Assembly: GCA_963680875.1 (NCBI GenBank)
Contig: OY804579.1
Location: forward strand, 49,564,536-49,628,535
Source: Bathymodiolus brooksi
Taxonomy: Eukaryota > Mollusca > Bivalvia > Mytilida > Modiolidae
Reading direction: 5' to 3'
Length of the DNA: 64,000 nt
Position 1 is the first letter of the stretch, and every line of letters begins with the position of its first letter. A program made the translations under genes and the position numbers. The notes beneath the pieces are model-generated. The model worked only from the letters and a program-made list of their open reading frames with translations, was not told the origin of the DNA and ran no database searches. Positions 24,901-40,226 of the stretch are shown here, piece by piece.

Positions 24901-27690
24901 TTAACCTGGGGCACTCAATAAGATGTTATGTTACTATCCTCATTACACTGGGGCACTCAATAAGATGATGTGTTAAAATTCTCATTCCCCTGGGGCACTA
25001 AATAAGATGATATGTTACAGTTTTCATTAGCCTGAGGCACTCAATAAGATGAAATATTACTACCCTCATTCCCATGAGGCACTCAATAAGATGGTATGTT
25101 GCTATCATCATTCCCCTGCGGCACTCAATAAGATGATATGTTGCTACCCTCATTTCCCTGGGGCACTAAATATGATGATATGTTACAATTCTCATTAGCT
25201 TAAGGCACTCAATAAGATGATAGTTACTACCCTAATTACACTGGGGCACTCAATAAGATGGTATATTGCAATCCTCATTCCCATGATGAACTCAATTAGA
25301 TGGTACGTTACTATCCTCATTCCCATGAGGTACGCAATAAGATGGTATGTTACTATCCTCATTCCCCTGGGGCACTAAATAAGATGATATGTTACTATCC
25401 TCATTCCCATGAGGCACTCAATAAAATTGTATGTTGCTATCCTCATTCCCCTGGGGCACTCAATAATATGACATATTACAATTCCCATTACTCGGAGGCA
25501 CTCAATACGATGGTATGTTACTATCCTCATTACCATGAGGCACTCAATAAGATGGTACCTTACTTATCCTCATTCTCATGTGGCACTCAATAAGATGGCA
25601 TGTTACTATCCTCATTCCCATGAGGCACTCAATAAAATGGTATGTTGCTATCCTCATTCCCCTTGGGCACTCAATTTGATGACATGTTACAATTATCATT
25701 GCCCAGAGACAATCAATAAGATTATATGTTACTACCCTCATTACTCTGGGACACTCAATAAGATGGTATGTTGCTACCCTCATTCCCTTGAGGCACTCAA
25801 TAAGATTACATGTTACAATTCTCATTACTCGGACGCACTCCAATAAGATGATATATTACTACCCTCTTTACTCTGGGGCACTCAATAAGATGGTATGTTG
25901 TTATCTTCATTCCCCTGAGGCACTCAATAAGATGGCATGTTACTATGCTCATTCCCATGAGGCACTCAATAAAATGGTATGTTGCTATCCTCATTCCCCT
26001 GGGGTACTCAATAAGATGACATGTTACAATTATCATTGCCCGGAGACAATCAATAAGATGATATGTTACTACCCTCATTCCCCTGAGTCACTCAATATGA
26101 TGGTATGTTACCATTCTCATTCCCATGAGGCATTCAATAAGATGGTATGCTATTACCCTCATTACCATGAGGCACACCAATAAGATGATATGTTACTACC
26201 CTCATTCTCCTGGGACACTCAATAATATGGTATGTTACTATCCTCATTACCATGAGGCACTCAATAAGATGATATGTTGCTACCCTCATTACCCTGGGGC
26301 ACTCAATAAGATTACATGTTACAATTCTCATTTCTCGAACGCACTCCAATAAGTTGATATATTATTACCCTCATTCCCATGGAACACTCAATAAGATGAT
26401 ATGTTGCTACCCTCATTCCCTTGAGGCACTCAATAAGATGATATGTTGCCACCCTCATTGCCCTGGGGCACTAAATAAGATGATAATTATGTAGCTACCC
26501 TCATTCCCCAGAGGTACTCTATCAGATGATATGTTACTAGCCTCATTCGCCTGGGGCACTAAATCAGATGATATGTTGCTACCCTCATTCCCCTGGGGCA
26601 CTAAATAAGATGATATGTTACAGTTTTCATTAGCTTGAGGCACTCAATAAGATGAAATATTACTACCCTCATTCCCATGAGGCACTCAATAAGATGGTAT
26701 GTTGCTATCATCATTCCCCTGCGGCACTCAATAAGATGATATGTTACTATCCTCATTACCCTGAGGCACTCAATACGATGATATGTTGCTACACTCATTA
26801 CCCTGGGGCACTCAATAAGATGGTATGTTACTACTCTCATTACACTGAGGCACTCAATAAGATGATAAGTTACTATCCTCATTCCCTTAAGGCATTCAAT
26901 AAGATGGTATGTTGATATCATCATTAACCTGGGGCATTCAATAAGATGATATGTTACTATCCTCATTACCCTTGGGCACTCAATAAGATGATGTGTTAAA
27001 CTTCTCATTCCCCTGGGGAACTAAATAAGATGATATGTTACAGTTTTCATTAGCCTGAGGCACTCAATAAGATGAAATATTACTACCCTCATTCCCATGA
27101 GGCACTCAATAAGATGGTATGTTGCTATCATCATTCCCCTGCGGCACTCAATAAGATGATATGTTGCTATCCTCATTGCCCTGAGGCACTCAATACGATG
27201 ATATGTTGCCACACTCATTACCCTGGGGCACTCAATAAGATGGTATGTTACTACTCTCATTACCCTGAGGCACTCAATAAGATGATAAGTTACTATCCTC
27301 ATTCCCTTAAGGCATTCAATTAGATGGTATGTTGATAGCATCATTAACCTGGGGCACTCAATAAGATGTTATGTTACTATCCTCATTACACTGGGGCACT
27401 CAATAAGATGATGTGTTAAAATTCTCATTCCCCTGGGGCACTAAATAAGATGATATGTTACAGTTTTCATTAGCCTGAGGCACTCAATAAGATGAAATAT
27501 TACTACCCTCATTCCCATGAGGCACTCAATAAGATGGTATGTTGCTATCATCATTCCCCTGCGGCACTCAATAAGATGATATGTTGCTACCCTCATTTCC
27601 CTGGGGCACTAAATATGATGATATGTTACAATTCTCATTAGCTTAAGGCACTCAATAAGATGATAGTTACTACCCTAATTACACTGGGGC
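22640..27690. repeat. 2,443-bp higher-order block inside the 42-bp array
   Basis: Sequence at about 22.6-25.2 kb recurs at about 25.1-27.7 kb with an offset of 2,443 bp. Markers are 22,857 with 25,300, 24,158 with 26,601 and 24,578 with 27,021, with identical or almost identical translated strings. Inside each copy a 420-bp (10-unit) sub-block is repeated (24,209/24,629 and 26,652/27,072). Confidence 0.85.
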
Positions 27691-27699
27691 ACTCAATAA

Positions 27700-29101
27700 G
27701 ATGATGTGTTAAAATTCTCATTCCCCTCAGGCGCTCAATAAGATGATATGTTACTTCCCTCATTCCCCTGGGGCACTCAATAATATAGTATGTTAATATC
27801 CACATTACCCAGAGGCACTCAATAAGATGATATGTTGCTACCCTCATACCCCTGGGGCACTCCATAAGATGACATGTTGCAATTCTCATTACCCAGAAGA
27901 ACTCAATAAGATGATATATTACTACTTGCATTCCACTCGGGCACTCAATAAGATGATATGTTGCTACCCTCAATCCGCAGAGGCAGTCAATAAGATGATA
28001 TGTTGCTATCCTCATTATCCTGAGGTACTCAATACGATATGTTACTACCCTCATTCCCCTGGGGCACTCAATATGATGATATGTTACAATTCTCATTAGC
28101 TTAAGGCACTCAATAAGATGATATGTTACTACCCTCATGACCCTGGGGCACTCAATAAGATGGTATGTTGTAATCCTCATTCCCATGATGCACTGAATTA
28201 GATGGTACGTTACTATCCTCATTCCCATGAGGTACTCAATAAGATGGTATGTTACTATCCTCATTCCCCTGGGGCACTAAATAAGATGATATGTTGATAC
28301 CCTCATTCCCCTGAGGCACTCAATAAGATGGTATTTTACTACTCTCATTACCCTGAGGCACTCAATAAGATGATATGTTGCTATCCTCATTCCCCTGGTG
28401 CACTCAATAAGATGATAAGTTACTATCCTCATTCCCTTAAGGCATTCAATAAGATGGTATGTTGATATCATCATTAACTTGGGGCACTCAATAAGATGAT
28501 ATGTTACTATCCTCATTACCCTGGGGCACTCAATAAGATGATGTGTTAAAATTCTCATTCCCCTCAGGCGCTCAATAAGATGATATGTTACTACCCTCAT
28601 TCCCCTGGGGCACTCAATAATATGGTATGTTAATATCCACATTACCCAGAGGCACTCAATAAGATGATATGTTGCTACCCTCATACCCCTGGGGCACTCC
28701 ATATGATGACATGTTGCAATTCTCATTTCCCAGAAGCACTCAATAAGATGATATATTACTACTTGCATTCCACTCGGGCACTCAATAAGATGATATGTTG
28801 CTACCCTCAATCCGCAGAGGCAGTCAATAAGATGATATGTTGCTATCCTCATTATCCTGAGGTACTCAATACGATATGTTACTACCCTCATTCCCCTGGG
28901 GCACTAAATATGATGATATGTTACAATTCTCATTAGCTTAAGGCACTCAATAAGATGATATGTTACTACCCTCATTACCCTGGGGCACTCAATAAGATGG
29001 TATGTTGCAATCCTCATTCCCATGAAGCACCCAATTAGATGGTACGTTACTATCCTCATTCCCATGAGGTACTCAATAAGATGGTATGTTACTATCCTCA
29101 T
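27700..29101. repeat. 837-bp block duplication inside the 42-bp array
   Basis: Distinctive variants such as CTCAATCCGCAGAGGCAG occur at about 27,968 and 28,805, offset 837 bp, within a collinear block of units. Confidence 0.75.
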
Positions 29102-31639
29102 TCCCCTGGGGCACTAAATAAGATGATATGTTGATACCTTCATTCCCATGAGGCACTCAATAAAATGTATGTTGCTATCCTCATTCCCCTGGGGCACTCA
29201 ATAAGATGACATGTTACAATTCTCATTACTCGGAGGCACTCAATACGATGGTATGTTACTATCCTCATTACCATGAGGCACTCAATAAGATGGTATCTTA
29301 CTTATCCTCATTCTCATGTGGCACTCAATAAGATGGCATGTTACTATCCTCATTCCTCTGGGGCACTCAATAAGATGACATGTTACAATTATCATTTCCC
29401 GGAGACAATCAATAAGATGATATGTTACTACCCTCATTACTCTGGGGCACTCAATAAGATGGTATGTTGCTACCCTCATTCCCCTGAGGCACTCAATAAG
29501 ATTACATGTTACAATTCTCATTACTCGGACGCACTCCAATGAGATGATATATTACTACCCTCTTTACTCTGGGGCACTCAATAAGATGGTATGTTGCTAC
29601 CTTCATTCCCATGAGGCACTCAATAAGAAGGCATTTTACTATCATCATTCCCCTGAGGCACTCAATATGATGGTATGTTACTATCCTCATTCCCATGAGG
29701 CACTTAATAAGATGGTATCTTACTTATCCTTATTCTCATGAGGCACTCAATAAGATGGCATGTTACTATCCTCATTCCCATGAAGCACTCAACAAGATGG
29801 TATGCTATTACCCTCATTACCATGAGGCACACCAATAAGATGATATATTACTACCCTCATTCCCCTGGGACACTCAATAATATGGTATGTTACTATCCTC
29901 ATTACCCGGAGGCACTCAATAAGATGATATGTTGCTACCCTCATTCCCCTGGGGCACTCAATAAGATTACATGTTACAATTCTCATTACTCGGACACACT
30001 CCAATAAGATGATATATTATTACCCTCAATCCCCTTGAACACTCAATAAGATGATATGTTACTACCCTCATTCTCCTGGGTCACTAAATAAGATGATATG
30101 TTGCTACCCTCATTCCCTTGAGGCACTCAATAAGATGATATGTTGCCACCATCATTACCCTGGGGCACTAAATAAGATGACATGTTACAGTTTTCATTAG
30201 CCTGAGGCACTCAATAAGATGATATGTTACTACCCTCATTCCCATGAGGCACTCAATAGGATGGTATGTTGCTAACATCATTCCCCTGCGGCACTCAATA
30301 AGATGACTTGTTACAATTCTCATTACCCTGAGGCACTCAATAAGATGAAATATTACTACCCTCCTTCCCATGAGGCACTCAATAAGATGGTATGCTGCTA
30401 TCATCATTCCCCTGCGACACTCAATAAGATGACATGTTACAATTCTCAATCCCCGGAGGCACTCAATAAGATGATATGTTGTTATCCTCATTCCCCTGAG
30501 GCATTCAATAAGATGATATGTTGCTATCCTCATTTTCCTTAAGTACTCAATAAGATGGTATGCTACTACCCTCATTCCCCAGAGACACTCAATAAGATGG
30601 TATGCTACTACCCTCATTCCCCAGAGACACTCAATAAGATTGGATGTTACTACCTTCATTACCATGAGGCACTCACTAAGATGGTGTCTTGCTATCCTCA
30701 TTATCCTGAGGTACTCAATAAGATGGTATCTTACTATCCTCATTCCCATAAGGCACTCAATAAGATGGAATGTTACTATCCTCATTCCCATGAGGCACTC
30801 AATAAGATCGTATGCTATTACCCTCATTCCACTGAAGCACTGAATAAGATGATATGTTATTACCCTCATTCCCCTGGGGCACTCAATAAGATGGTATGTC
30901 ACTACCCTCATAACCCTGAGTCACTCAATAAGATAGTATTTTACTACCCTCATTACCCCGAGGCACTCAATAAGATGGTATGTTGCTACCCTCATTACCC
31001 TGTGGCACTCGATAAGAAGGTACGTTACTGCCCTCATTCCCCTGGGGCACTCAATAAGATGATATGTCACTACCCTCATAACCTTGAGTCACTCAATAAG
31101 ATGGTATGTTACTACCCTCATTACCTTTAGGCACTCAATAAGATAGTATGTTGTTGCCCTCATTCCTCTGGGGCACTCAATAAGATGGTATGTTGCTACC
31201 CTCATTACCATGAGGCACACCAATAAGATGATATGTTACTACCCTCATTCCACTGGGACACTCAATAATATGGTGTGCTGCTATCATCATTCCCCTGCGG
31301 CACTCAATAAGATGACATGTTACAATTCTCAATCCCCGGAGGCACTCAATAAGATGATATGTTGTTATCCTCATTCCCCTGAGGCATTCAATAAGATGAT
31401 ATGTTGCTATCCTCATTTTGCTTAAGTACTCAATAAGATGATATGCTACTACCCTCATTCCCCAGAGACACTCAATAAGATGATATGTCACTACCCTCAT
31501 AACCTTGAGTCACTCAATAAGATGGTATGTTACTACCCTCATTACCTTTAGGCACTCAATAAGATAGTATGTTGTTGCCCTCATTCCTCTGGGGCACTCA
31601 ATAAGATGGTATGTTGCTACCCTCATTACCATGAGGCAC

Positions 31640-34600
31640 ACCAATAAGATGACATGTTGCAATTCTCAATCCCCGGAGGCACTCAATAAGATGATATGTT
31701 GTTATCCTCATTCCCCTGAGGCATTCAATAAGATGATATGTTGCTATCCTCATTTTGCTTAAGTACTCAATAAGATGATATGCTACTACCCTCATTCCCC
31801 AGAGACACTCAATAAGATGGTATGCTACTACCCTCATTCCCCAGAGACAATCAATAAGATTGGATGTTACTACCTTCATTACCATGAGGCACTCACTAAG
31901 ATGGTGTCTTGCTATCCTCATTATCCTGAGGTACTCAATTAGATGGTATCTTACTATCCTCATTTCCATAAGGCACTCAATAAGATGGAATGTTACTATC
32001 CTCATTCCCATGAGGCACTCAATAAGATCGTATGCTATTACCCTCATTCCACTGAAGCACTGAATAAGATGATATGTTATTACCCTCATTCCCCTGGGGC
32101 ACTCAATAAGATGGTATGTCACTACCCTCATAACCCTGAGTCACTCAATAAGATGGTATGTTACTACCCTCATTACCCTGAGGCACTCAATAAGATGGTA
32201 TGTTGCTACCCTCATTACCCTGTGGCACTCGATAAGAAGGTACGTTACTACCCTTATTCCCCTGGGGCACTCAATAAGATGGTATGTCACTACCCTCATA
32301 ACCCTGAGTCACTCAATAAGATGGTATGTTACTACCCTCATTACCCTGAGGCACTCAATAAGATAGTATGTTGCTGCCCTCGTTCCTCTGGGGCACTCAA
32401 TAAGATGGTATGTTGCTACCCTCATTACCATGAGGCACACCAATAAGATGATATGTTACTACCCTCATTCCACTGGAACACTCAATAATATGGTGTGCTA
32501 CTATGCTCATTACCCCGAGACACTCCATAGGGTGATATGTTGCTACCCTCATTCCCCTGGGGCACTCAATAAGATGACATGTTACAATTTTCATTATTCG
32601 GATGCACCCCAATAAGATGATATGTTACTACCCTCATTCCCCTGGGGCACTAAATAAGATGATATATTGCTACCCTTATTCCTTTGAGGCACTCAATAAG
32701 ATGATATGTTACAACCCTCATTCCCCTGGGGCACTAAATAAGTTAATAATTATACTGCTACCCTTATTCCCCAGAGGCACTCAATAAGATGATATGTTGC
32801 CATCCTCATTCCCCTGGGGCACTGAATAAGATGATATGTTGCTACCCTCATTCCCCTATGGCACTAAATAAGATGATATGTTACAATTCTCATTAGTCTG
32901 AGGCACTCAATAAGATGGAATGTTACTATCCTCATTCCCATGAGGCACTCAATAAGATCGTATGCTATTACCCTCATTCCACTGAAGCTCAGTATATAAG
33001 ATGATATGTTATTACCCTCATTCCCCTGGGGCACTCAATAAGATGGTATGTTACTACCCTCATAACCCTGAGTCACTCAATAAGATGGTATGTTACTACC
33101 CTCATTACTCCGAGGCACTCAATAAGATGGTATGTTGCTACCCTCATTACCCTGTGGCACTCAATAAGAAGGTACGTTACTGCCCTCATTCCCCTGGGGC
33201 ACTCAATAAGATGATATGTCACTACCCTCATAACCTTGAGTCACTCAATAAGATGGTATGTTACTACCCTCATTACCTTTAGGCACTCAATAAGATAGTA
33301 TGTTGCTGCCCTCATTCCTCTGGGACACTCAATAAGATGGTATGTTGCTACCCTCATTACCATGAGGCACACCAATAAGATGATATGTTACTACCCTCAT
33401 TCCACTGGGACACTCAATAATATGGTGTGCTGCTATCATCATTCCCCTGCGGCACTCAATAAGATGACATGTTACAATTCTCAATCCCCGGAGGCACTCA
33501 ATAAGATGATATGTTGTTATCCTCATTCCCCTGAGGCATTCAATAAGATGATATGTTGCAATCCTCATTTTGCTTAAGTACTCAATAAGATGATATGCTA
33601 CTACCCTCATTCCCCAGAGACACTCAATAAGATGGTATGCTACTACCCTCATTCCCCAGAGACAATCAATAAGATTGAATGTTACTACCTTCATTACCAT
33701 GAGGCACTCACTAAGATGGTGTCTTGCTATCCTCATTATCCTGAGGTACTCAATAAGATGGTATCTTACTATCCTCATTTCCATAAGGCACTCAATAAGA
33801 TGGAATGTTACTATCCTCATTCCCATGAGGCACTCAATAAGATCGTATGCTATTACCCTCATTCCACTGAAGCACTGAATAAGATGATATGTTATTACCC
33901 TCATTCCCCTGGGGCACTCAATAAGATGGTATGTCACTACCCTCATAACCCTGAGTCACTCAATAAGATGGTATGTTACTACCCTCATTACCCTGAGGCA
34001 CTCAATAAGATGGTATGTTGCTACCCTCATTACCCTGTGGCACTCGATAAGAAGGTACGTTACTACCCTCATTCCCCTGGGGCACTCAATAAGATGGTAT
34101 GTCACTACCCTCATAATCCTGAGTCACTCAATAAGATGGTATGTTACTACCCTCATTACCCTGAGGCACTCAATAAGATAGTATGTTGCTGCCCTCGTTC
34201 CTCTGGGGCACTCAATAAGATGGTATGTTGCTACCCTCATTACCATGAGGCACACCAATAAGATGATATGTTACTACCCTCATTCCACTGGAACACTCAA
34301 TAATATGGTGTGCTACTATGCTCATTACCCCGAGACACTCCATAGGATGATATGTTGCTACCCTCATTCCCCTGGGGCACTCAATAAGATGACATGTTAC
34401 AATTTTCATTATTCGGATGCACCCCAATAAGATGATATGTTACTACCCTCATTCCCCTGTGGCACTAAATAAGATGATATATTGCTACCCTTATTCCTTT
34501 GAGGCACTCAATAAGATGATATGTTACAACCCTCATTCCCCTGGGGCACTAAATAAGTTAATAATTATACTGCTACCCTTATTCCCCAGAGGCACTCAAT

Positions 34601-36000
34601 AAGATGATATGTTGCCATCCTCATTCCCCTGGGGCACTGAATAAGATGATATGTTGCTACCCTCATTCCCCTATGGCACTAAATAAGATGATATGTTACA
34701 ATTCTCATTAGTCTGAGGCACTCAATAAGATGATATGTTACTACCCTCATTCCCATGAGGCACTCAATAAGATGGTATGTTGCTATCATCATTCCCCTGA
34801 GGTACTCAATGAGATTGTATGTTTCTACCCTAATTCCTCAGAGACACTCAATAAGATAATGTTACTACCCTCATTCACCTGAGGCACTCAATAAAATGAT
34901 ATGATACTACACTCATTACATTGGTGCACTCAATAAGATGGCTTGTTGCTATCCTCATTCTCCTCTGGCACTCAATAATATGATATATTACTACCCTCAT
35001 TACCCTGAGGCACTCAATAAGATGGTATGTTGCTACCCTCATTACCCTGTGGCACTCGATAAGAAGGTACGTTACTACCCTCATTCCCCTGGGGCACTCA
35101 ATAAGATGGTATGTCACTACCCTCATAATCCTGAGTCACTCAATAAGATGGTATGTTACTACCCTCATTACCCTGAGGCACTCAATAAGATAGTATGTTG
35201 CTGCCCTCGTTCCTCTGGGGCACTCAATAAGATGGTATGTTGCTACCCTCATTACCATGAGGCACACCAATAAGATGATATGTTACTACCCTCATTCCAC
35301 TGGAACACTCAATAATATGGTGTGCTACTATGCTCATTACCCCGAGACACTCCATAGGATGATATGTTGCTACCCTCATTCCCCTGGGGCACTCAATAAG
35401 ATGACATGTTACAATTTTCATTATTCGGATGCACCCCAATAAGATGATATGTTACTACCCTCATTCCCCTGTGGCACTAAATAAGATGATATATTGCTAC
35501 CCTTATTCCTTTGAGGCACTCAATAAGATGATATGTTACAACCCTCATTCCCCTGGGGCACTAAATAAGTTAATAATTATACTGCTACCCTTATTCCCCA
35601 GAGGCACTCAATAAGATGATATGTTGCCATCCTCATTCCCCTGGGGCACTGAATAAGATGATATGTTGCTACCCTCATTCCCCTATGGCACTAAATAAGA
35701 TGATATGTTACAATTCTCATTAGTCTGAGGCACTCAATAAGATGATATGTTACTACCCTCATTCCCATGAGGCACTCAATAAGATGGTATGTTGCTATCA
35801 TCATTCCCCTGAGGTACTCAATGAGATTGTATGTTTCTACCCTAATTCCTCAGAGACACTCAATAAGATAATGTTACTACCCTCATTCACCTGAGGCACT
35901 CAATAAAATGATATGATACTACACTCATTACATTGGTGCACTCAATAAGATGGCTTGTTGCTATCCTCATTCTCCTCTGGCACTCAATAATATGATATAT
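31640..36000. repeat. 1,815-bp and 1,012-bp block duplications inside the 42-bp array
   Basis: Blocks at 31,860 and 32,397 recur at 33,675 and 34,212 (offset 1,815). Part of that block (34,212, 34,417, 34,875) recurs again at 35,224, 35,429 and 35,887 (offset 1,012). The copies are nearly identical, so the events are recent and nested. Confidence 0.8.
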
Positions 36001-39000
36001 TACTATCCTCATTACCCGGAGGCACTCAATAAGATGGTATGTTACTATCCTCATTACCCTGAGGCACTCAATAAGAGAATAAGTGACTACCCTCATTACC
36101 CTGAGGCACTCAATAAGATGGTATGTTTGCTACCCTCATTATCCTAAGGTACTCAATATGATGGTATGTTGCTACTCTCATTACTCTGAGGCATTCAGTA
36201 AGAGGATAATTTACTATTCTTATTATGCTGAGGCACTCAATAAGATGATATGTTACTACCCTCATTCCCATGAGGCACTCAATAAGATGGTATGTTGCTA
36301 TCATCATTCCCCTGCGGCACTCAATAAGATGACATGTTACAATTCTCATTACTCGGAGGCACTCAATACGATGATATGTTGTTATCCTCATTCCCCTGAG
36401 GCACTCAATAAGATGATATGTTGCTATCCTCATTATCCTTAAGTACTCAATAAGATTGGATGTTGCTACCCTCATTCCCCAGAAACACTCAATAAGACTG
36501 GATGTTACTACCTTCATTACCATGAGGCACTCAGTAACATGATATGTTACTACCCTCATTCCCCTGGGGCACTCAATAATATGGTATGTTGTTATCCTCA
36601 TTATCATGAGGTACTCTATAAGATGGTATGCTACTACCCTTATTCCCCTGAGGTACTCAATGAGATTGTATGTTTCTACCCTCATTCCCAGAGACACTCA
36701 ATAAGATATGTTACTACCCTCATTCCCCTGAGGCACTCAATAAAATGATATATTGCTACCCTCATTACCCTGGTGCACTCAATTAGATGGTTTGTTGCTA
36801 TCCTCATTCTCCTCTGGCACTCAATAATATGATATATTACTATCCTCATTACCCGGAGGCACTCAATAAGATGGTATGTTACTATCCTCATTACCCTGAG
36901 GCACTCAATAAGAGAATAAGTTACTACCCTCATTACCCTGAGACACTCAATAAGATGGTATGTTTGCTACCTTTATTATCATGAGGTATTCAATATGATG
37001 GTATGTTGCTACTCTCATTACTCTGAGGCACTCAATAAGAGGATAAGTTATTATTCTTATTATGCTGGGGCACTCAATAAGATAATATGTTAATACCGTC
37101 ATCCCCCTGGGGCACTCAATAAGATGGTATGTTACTATCCTCGTTCCCGTGGGGCACTCAATAAAATGGTATGTTGCTATCCTCATTCCCTGAGGCACTC
37201 AATAAGATCGTATGTTACTACCCTCATTCCCCCGAGGTACTTAATAAGATGATATGTTACTACCCTCATTCCCCTGGGGCACTAAATAATATGATATATT
37301 ACTATCCTCATTACCCTGAGGCACTCAATGAGATGGTATGTTACTATCCTCATTTCCTTGAGGCATTCAATAAGAGAATAAGTTACTATTCTTATGTTTC
37401 CGAGGCACTCAATAAGATATGTTACTACCCTCATTCCCCTGTGGCACCCAATAAGATGGTATGTTACTATCCTCATTACCCTGAGACACTCAATAATATG
37501 GTACATGTATGTTACTATCTTCATTACCCTGCTGCTCTCAATAATATGGTATGTTGCTATCCTCATTACCCTGAGGCACTAAATAAGATGGTATGTTGCT
37601 ATCCTCATTACCATGAGGCACTCAATATAAGGATAAGTTTCTATTCTTATTATGCTGAGGCACTCGATAAGATGATATGTTAATACCGTCATTCCCCTCG
37701 GGTCCTCAATAAGATGGTATGTTACTATCCTCATTCCCGTGGGGCATTCAATAAGATGGTATGTTGCTATCCTCATTATCATGGGGCACTTAATAAGACG
37801 GTATGTTACTATCCTCATTCCCCTGGGGCACTCAATAAAATGGTGTGTTACTATCCTCTTCACCTGGGACACTCAATAAGATGATATGTTACAACCCTCA
37901 TTCCCCTGGGGCACTAAATAAGTTAATAATTATACTGCTACCCTTATTCCCCAGAGGCACTCAATAAGATGATATGTTGCCATCCTCATTCCCCTGGGGC
38001 ACTGAATAAGATGATATGTTGCTACCCTCATTCCCCTATGGCACTAAATAAGATGATATGTTACAATTCTCATTAGTCTGAGGCACTCAATAAGATGATA
38101 TGTTACTACCCTCATTCCCATGAGGCACTCAATAAGATGGTATGTTGTTATCATCATTCCCCTGAGGTACTCAATGAGATTGTATGTTTCTACCCTAATT
38201 CCTCAGAGACACTCAATAAGATAATGTTACTACCCTCATTCACCTGAGGCACTCAATAAAATGATATGATACTACACTCATTACATTGGTGCACTCAATA
38301 AGATGGCTTGTTGCTATCCTCATTCTCCTCTGGCACTCAATAATATGATATATTACTATCCTCATTACCCGGAGGCACTCAATAAGATGGTATGTTACTA
38401 TCCTCATTACCCTGAGGCACTCAATAAGAGAATAAGTGACTACCCTCATTACCCTGAGGCACTCAATAAGATGGTATGTTTGCTACCCTCATTATCCTAA
38501 GGTACTCAATATGATGGTATGTTGCTACTCTCATTACTCTGAGGCATTCAGTAAGAGGATAATTTACTATTCTTATTATGCTGAGGCACTCAATAAGATG
38601 ATATGTTACTACCCTCATTCCCATGAGGCACTCAATAAGATGGTATGTTGCTATCATCATTCCCCTGCGGCACTCAATAAGATGACATGTTACAATTCTC
38701 ATTACTCGGAGGCACTCAATACGATGATATGTTGTTATCCTCATTCCCCTGAGGCACTCAATAAGATGATATGTTGCTATCCTCATTATCCTTAAGTACT
38801 CAATAAGATTGGATGTTGCTACCCTCATTCCCCAGAAACACTCAATAAGACTGGATGTTACTACCTTCATTACCATGAGGCACTCAGTAACATGATATGT
38901 TACTACCCTCATTCCCCTGGGGCACTCAATAATATGGTATGTTGTTATCCTCATTATCATGAGGTACTCTATAAGATGGTATGCTACTACCCTTATTCCC

Positions 39001-40226
39001 CTGAGGTACTCAATGAGATTGTATGTTTCTACCCTCATTCCCAGAGACACTCAATAAGATATGTTACTACCCTCATTCCCCTGAGGCACTCAATAAAATG
39101 ATATATTGCTACCCTCATTACCCTGGTGCACTCAATTAGATGGTTTGTTGCTATCCTCATTCTCCTCTGGCACTCAATAATATGATATATTACTATCCTC
39201 ATTACCCGGAGGCACTCAATAAGATGGTATGTTACTATCCTCATTACCCTGAGGCACTCAATAAGAGAATAAGTTACTACCCTCATTACCCTGAGACACT
39301 CAATAAGATGGTATGTTTGCTACCTTTATTATCATGAGGTATTCAATATGATGGTATGTTGCTACTCTCATTACTCTGAGGCACTCAATAAGAGGATAAG
39401 TTATTATTCTTATTATGCTGGGGCACTCAATAAGATAATATGTTAATACCGTCATCCCCCTGGGGCACTCAATAAGATGGTATGTTACTATCCTCGTTCC
39501 CGTGGGGCACTCAATAAAATGGTATGTTGCTATCCTCATTCCCTGAGGCACTCAATAAGATCGTATGTTACTACCCTCATTCCCCCGAGGTACTTAATAA
39601 GATGATATGTTACTACCCTCATTCCCCTGGGGCACTAAATAATATGATATATTACTATCCTCATTACCCTGAGGCACTCAATGAGATGGTATGTTACTAT
39701 CCTCATTTCCTTGAGGCATTCAATAAGAGAATAAGTTACTATTCTTATGTTTCCGAGGCACTCAATAAGATATGTTACTACCCTCATTCCCCTGTGGCAC
39801 CCAATAAGATGGTATGTTACTATCCTCATTACCCTGAGACACTCAATAATATGGTACATGTATGTTACTATCTTCATTACCCTGCTGCTCTCAATAATAT
39901 GGTATGTTACTATCCTCATTACCCTGAGGCACTAAATAAGATGGTATGTTGCTATCCTCATTACCATGAGGCACTCAATATAAGGATAAGTTTCTATTCT
40001 TATTATGCTGAGGCACTCGATAAGATGATATGTTAATACCGTCATTCCCCTCGGGTCCTCAATAAGATGGTATGTTACTATCCTCATTCCCGTGGGGCAT
40101 TCAATAAGATGGTATGTTGCTATCCTCATTATCATGGGGCACTCAATAAGACGGTATGTTACTATCCTCATTCCCCTGGGGCACTCAATAAAATGGTGTG
40201 TTACTATCCTCTTCACCTGGGACACT
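35521..40226. repeat. adjacent 2,353-bp tandem duplication inside the 42-bp array
   Basis: 35,521-37,873 is followed directly by 37,874-40,226. Both begin CAATAAGATGATATGTTACA and share an unusual stretch with ATAAGTTAATAATTATACTG. Only a few substitutions separate them, for example TTGCTATCC versus TTACTATCC at 37,553/39,906. Confidence 0.9.
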
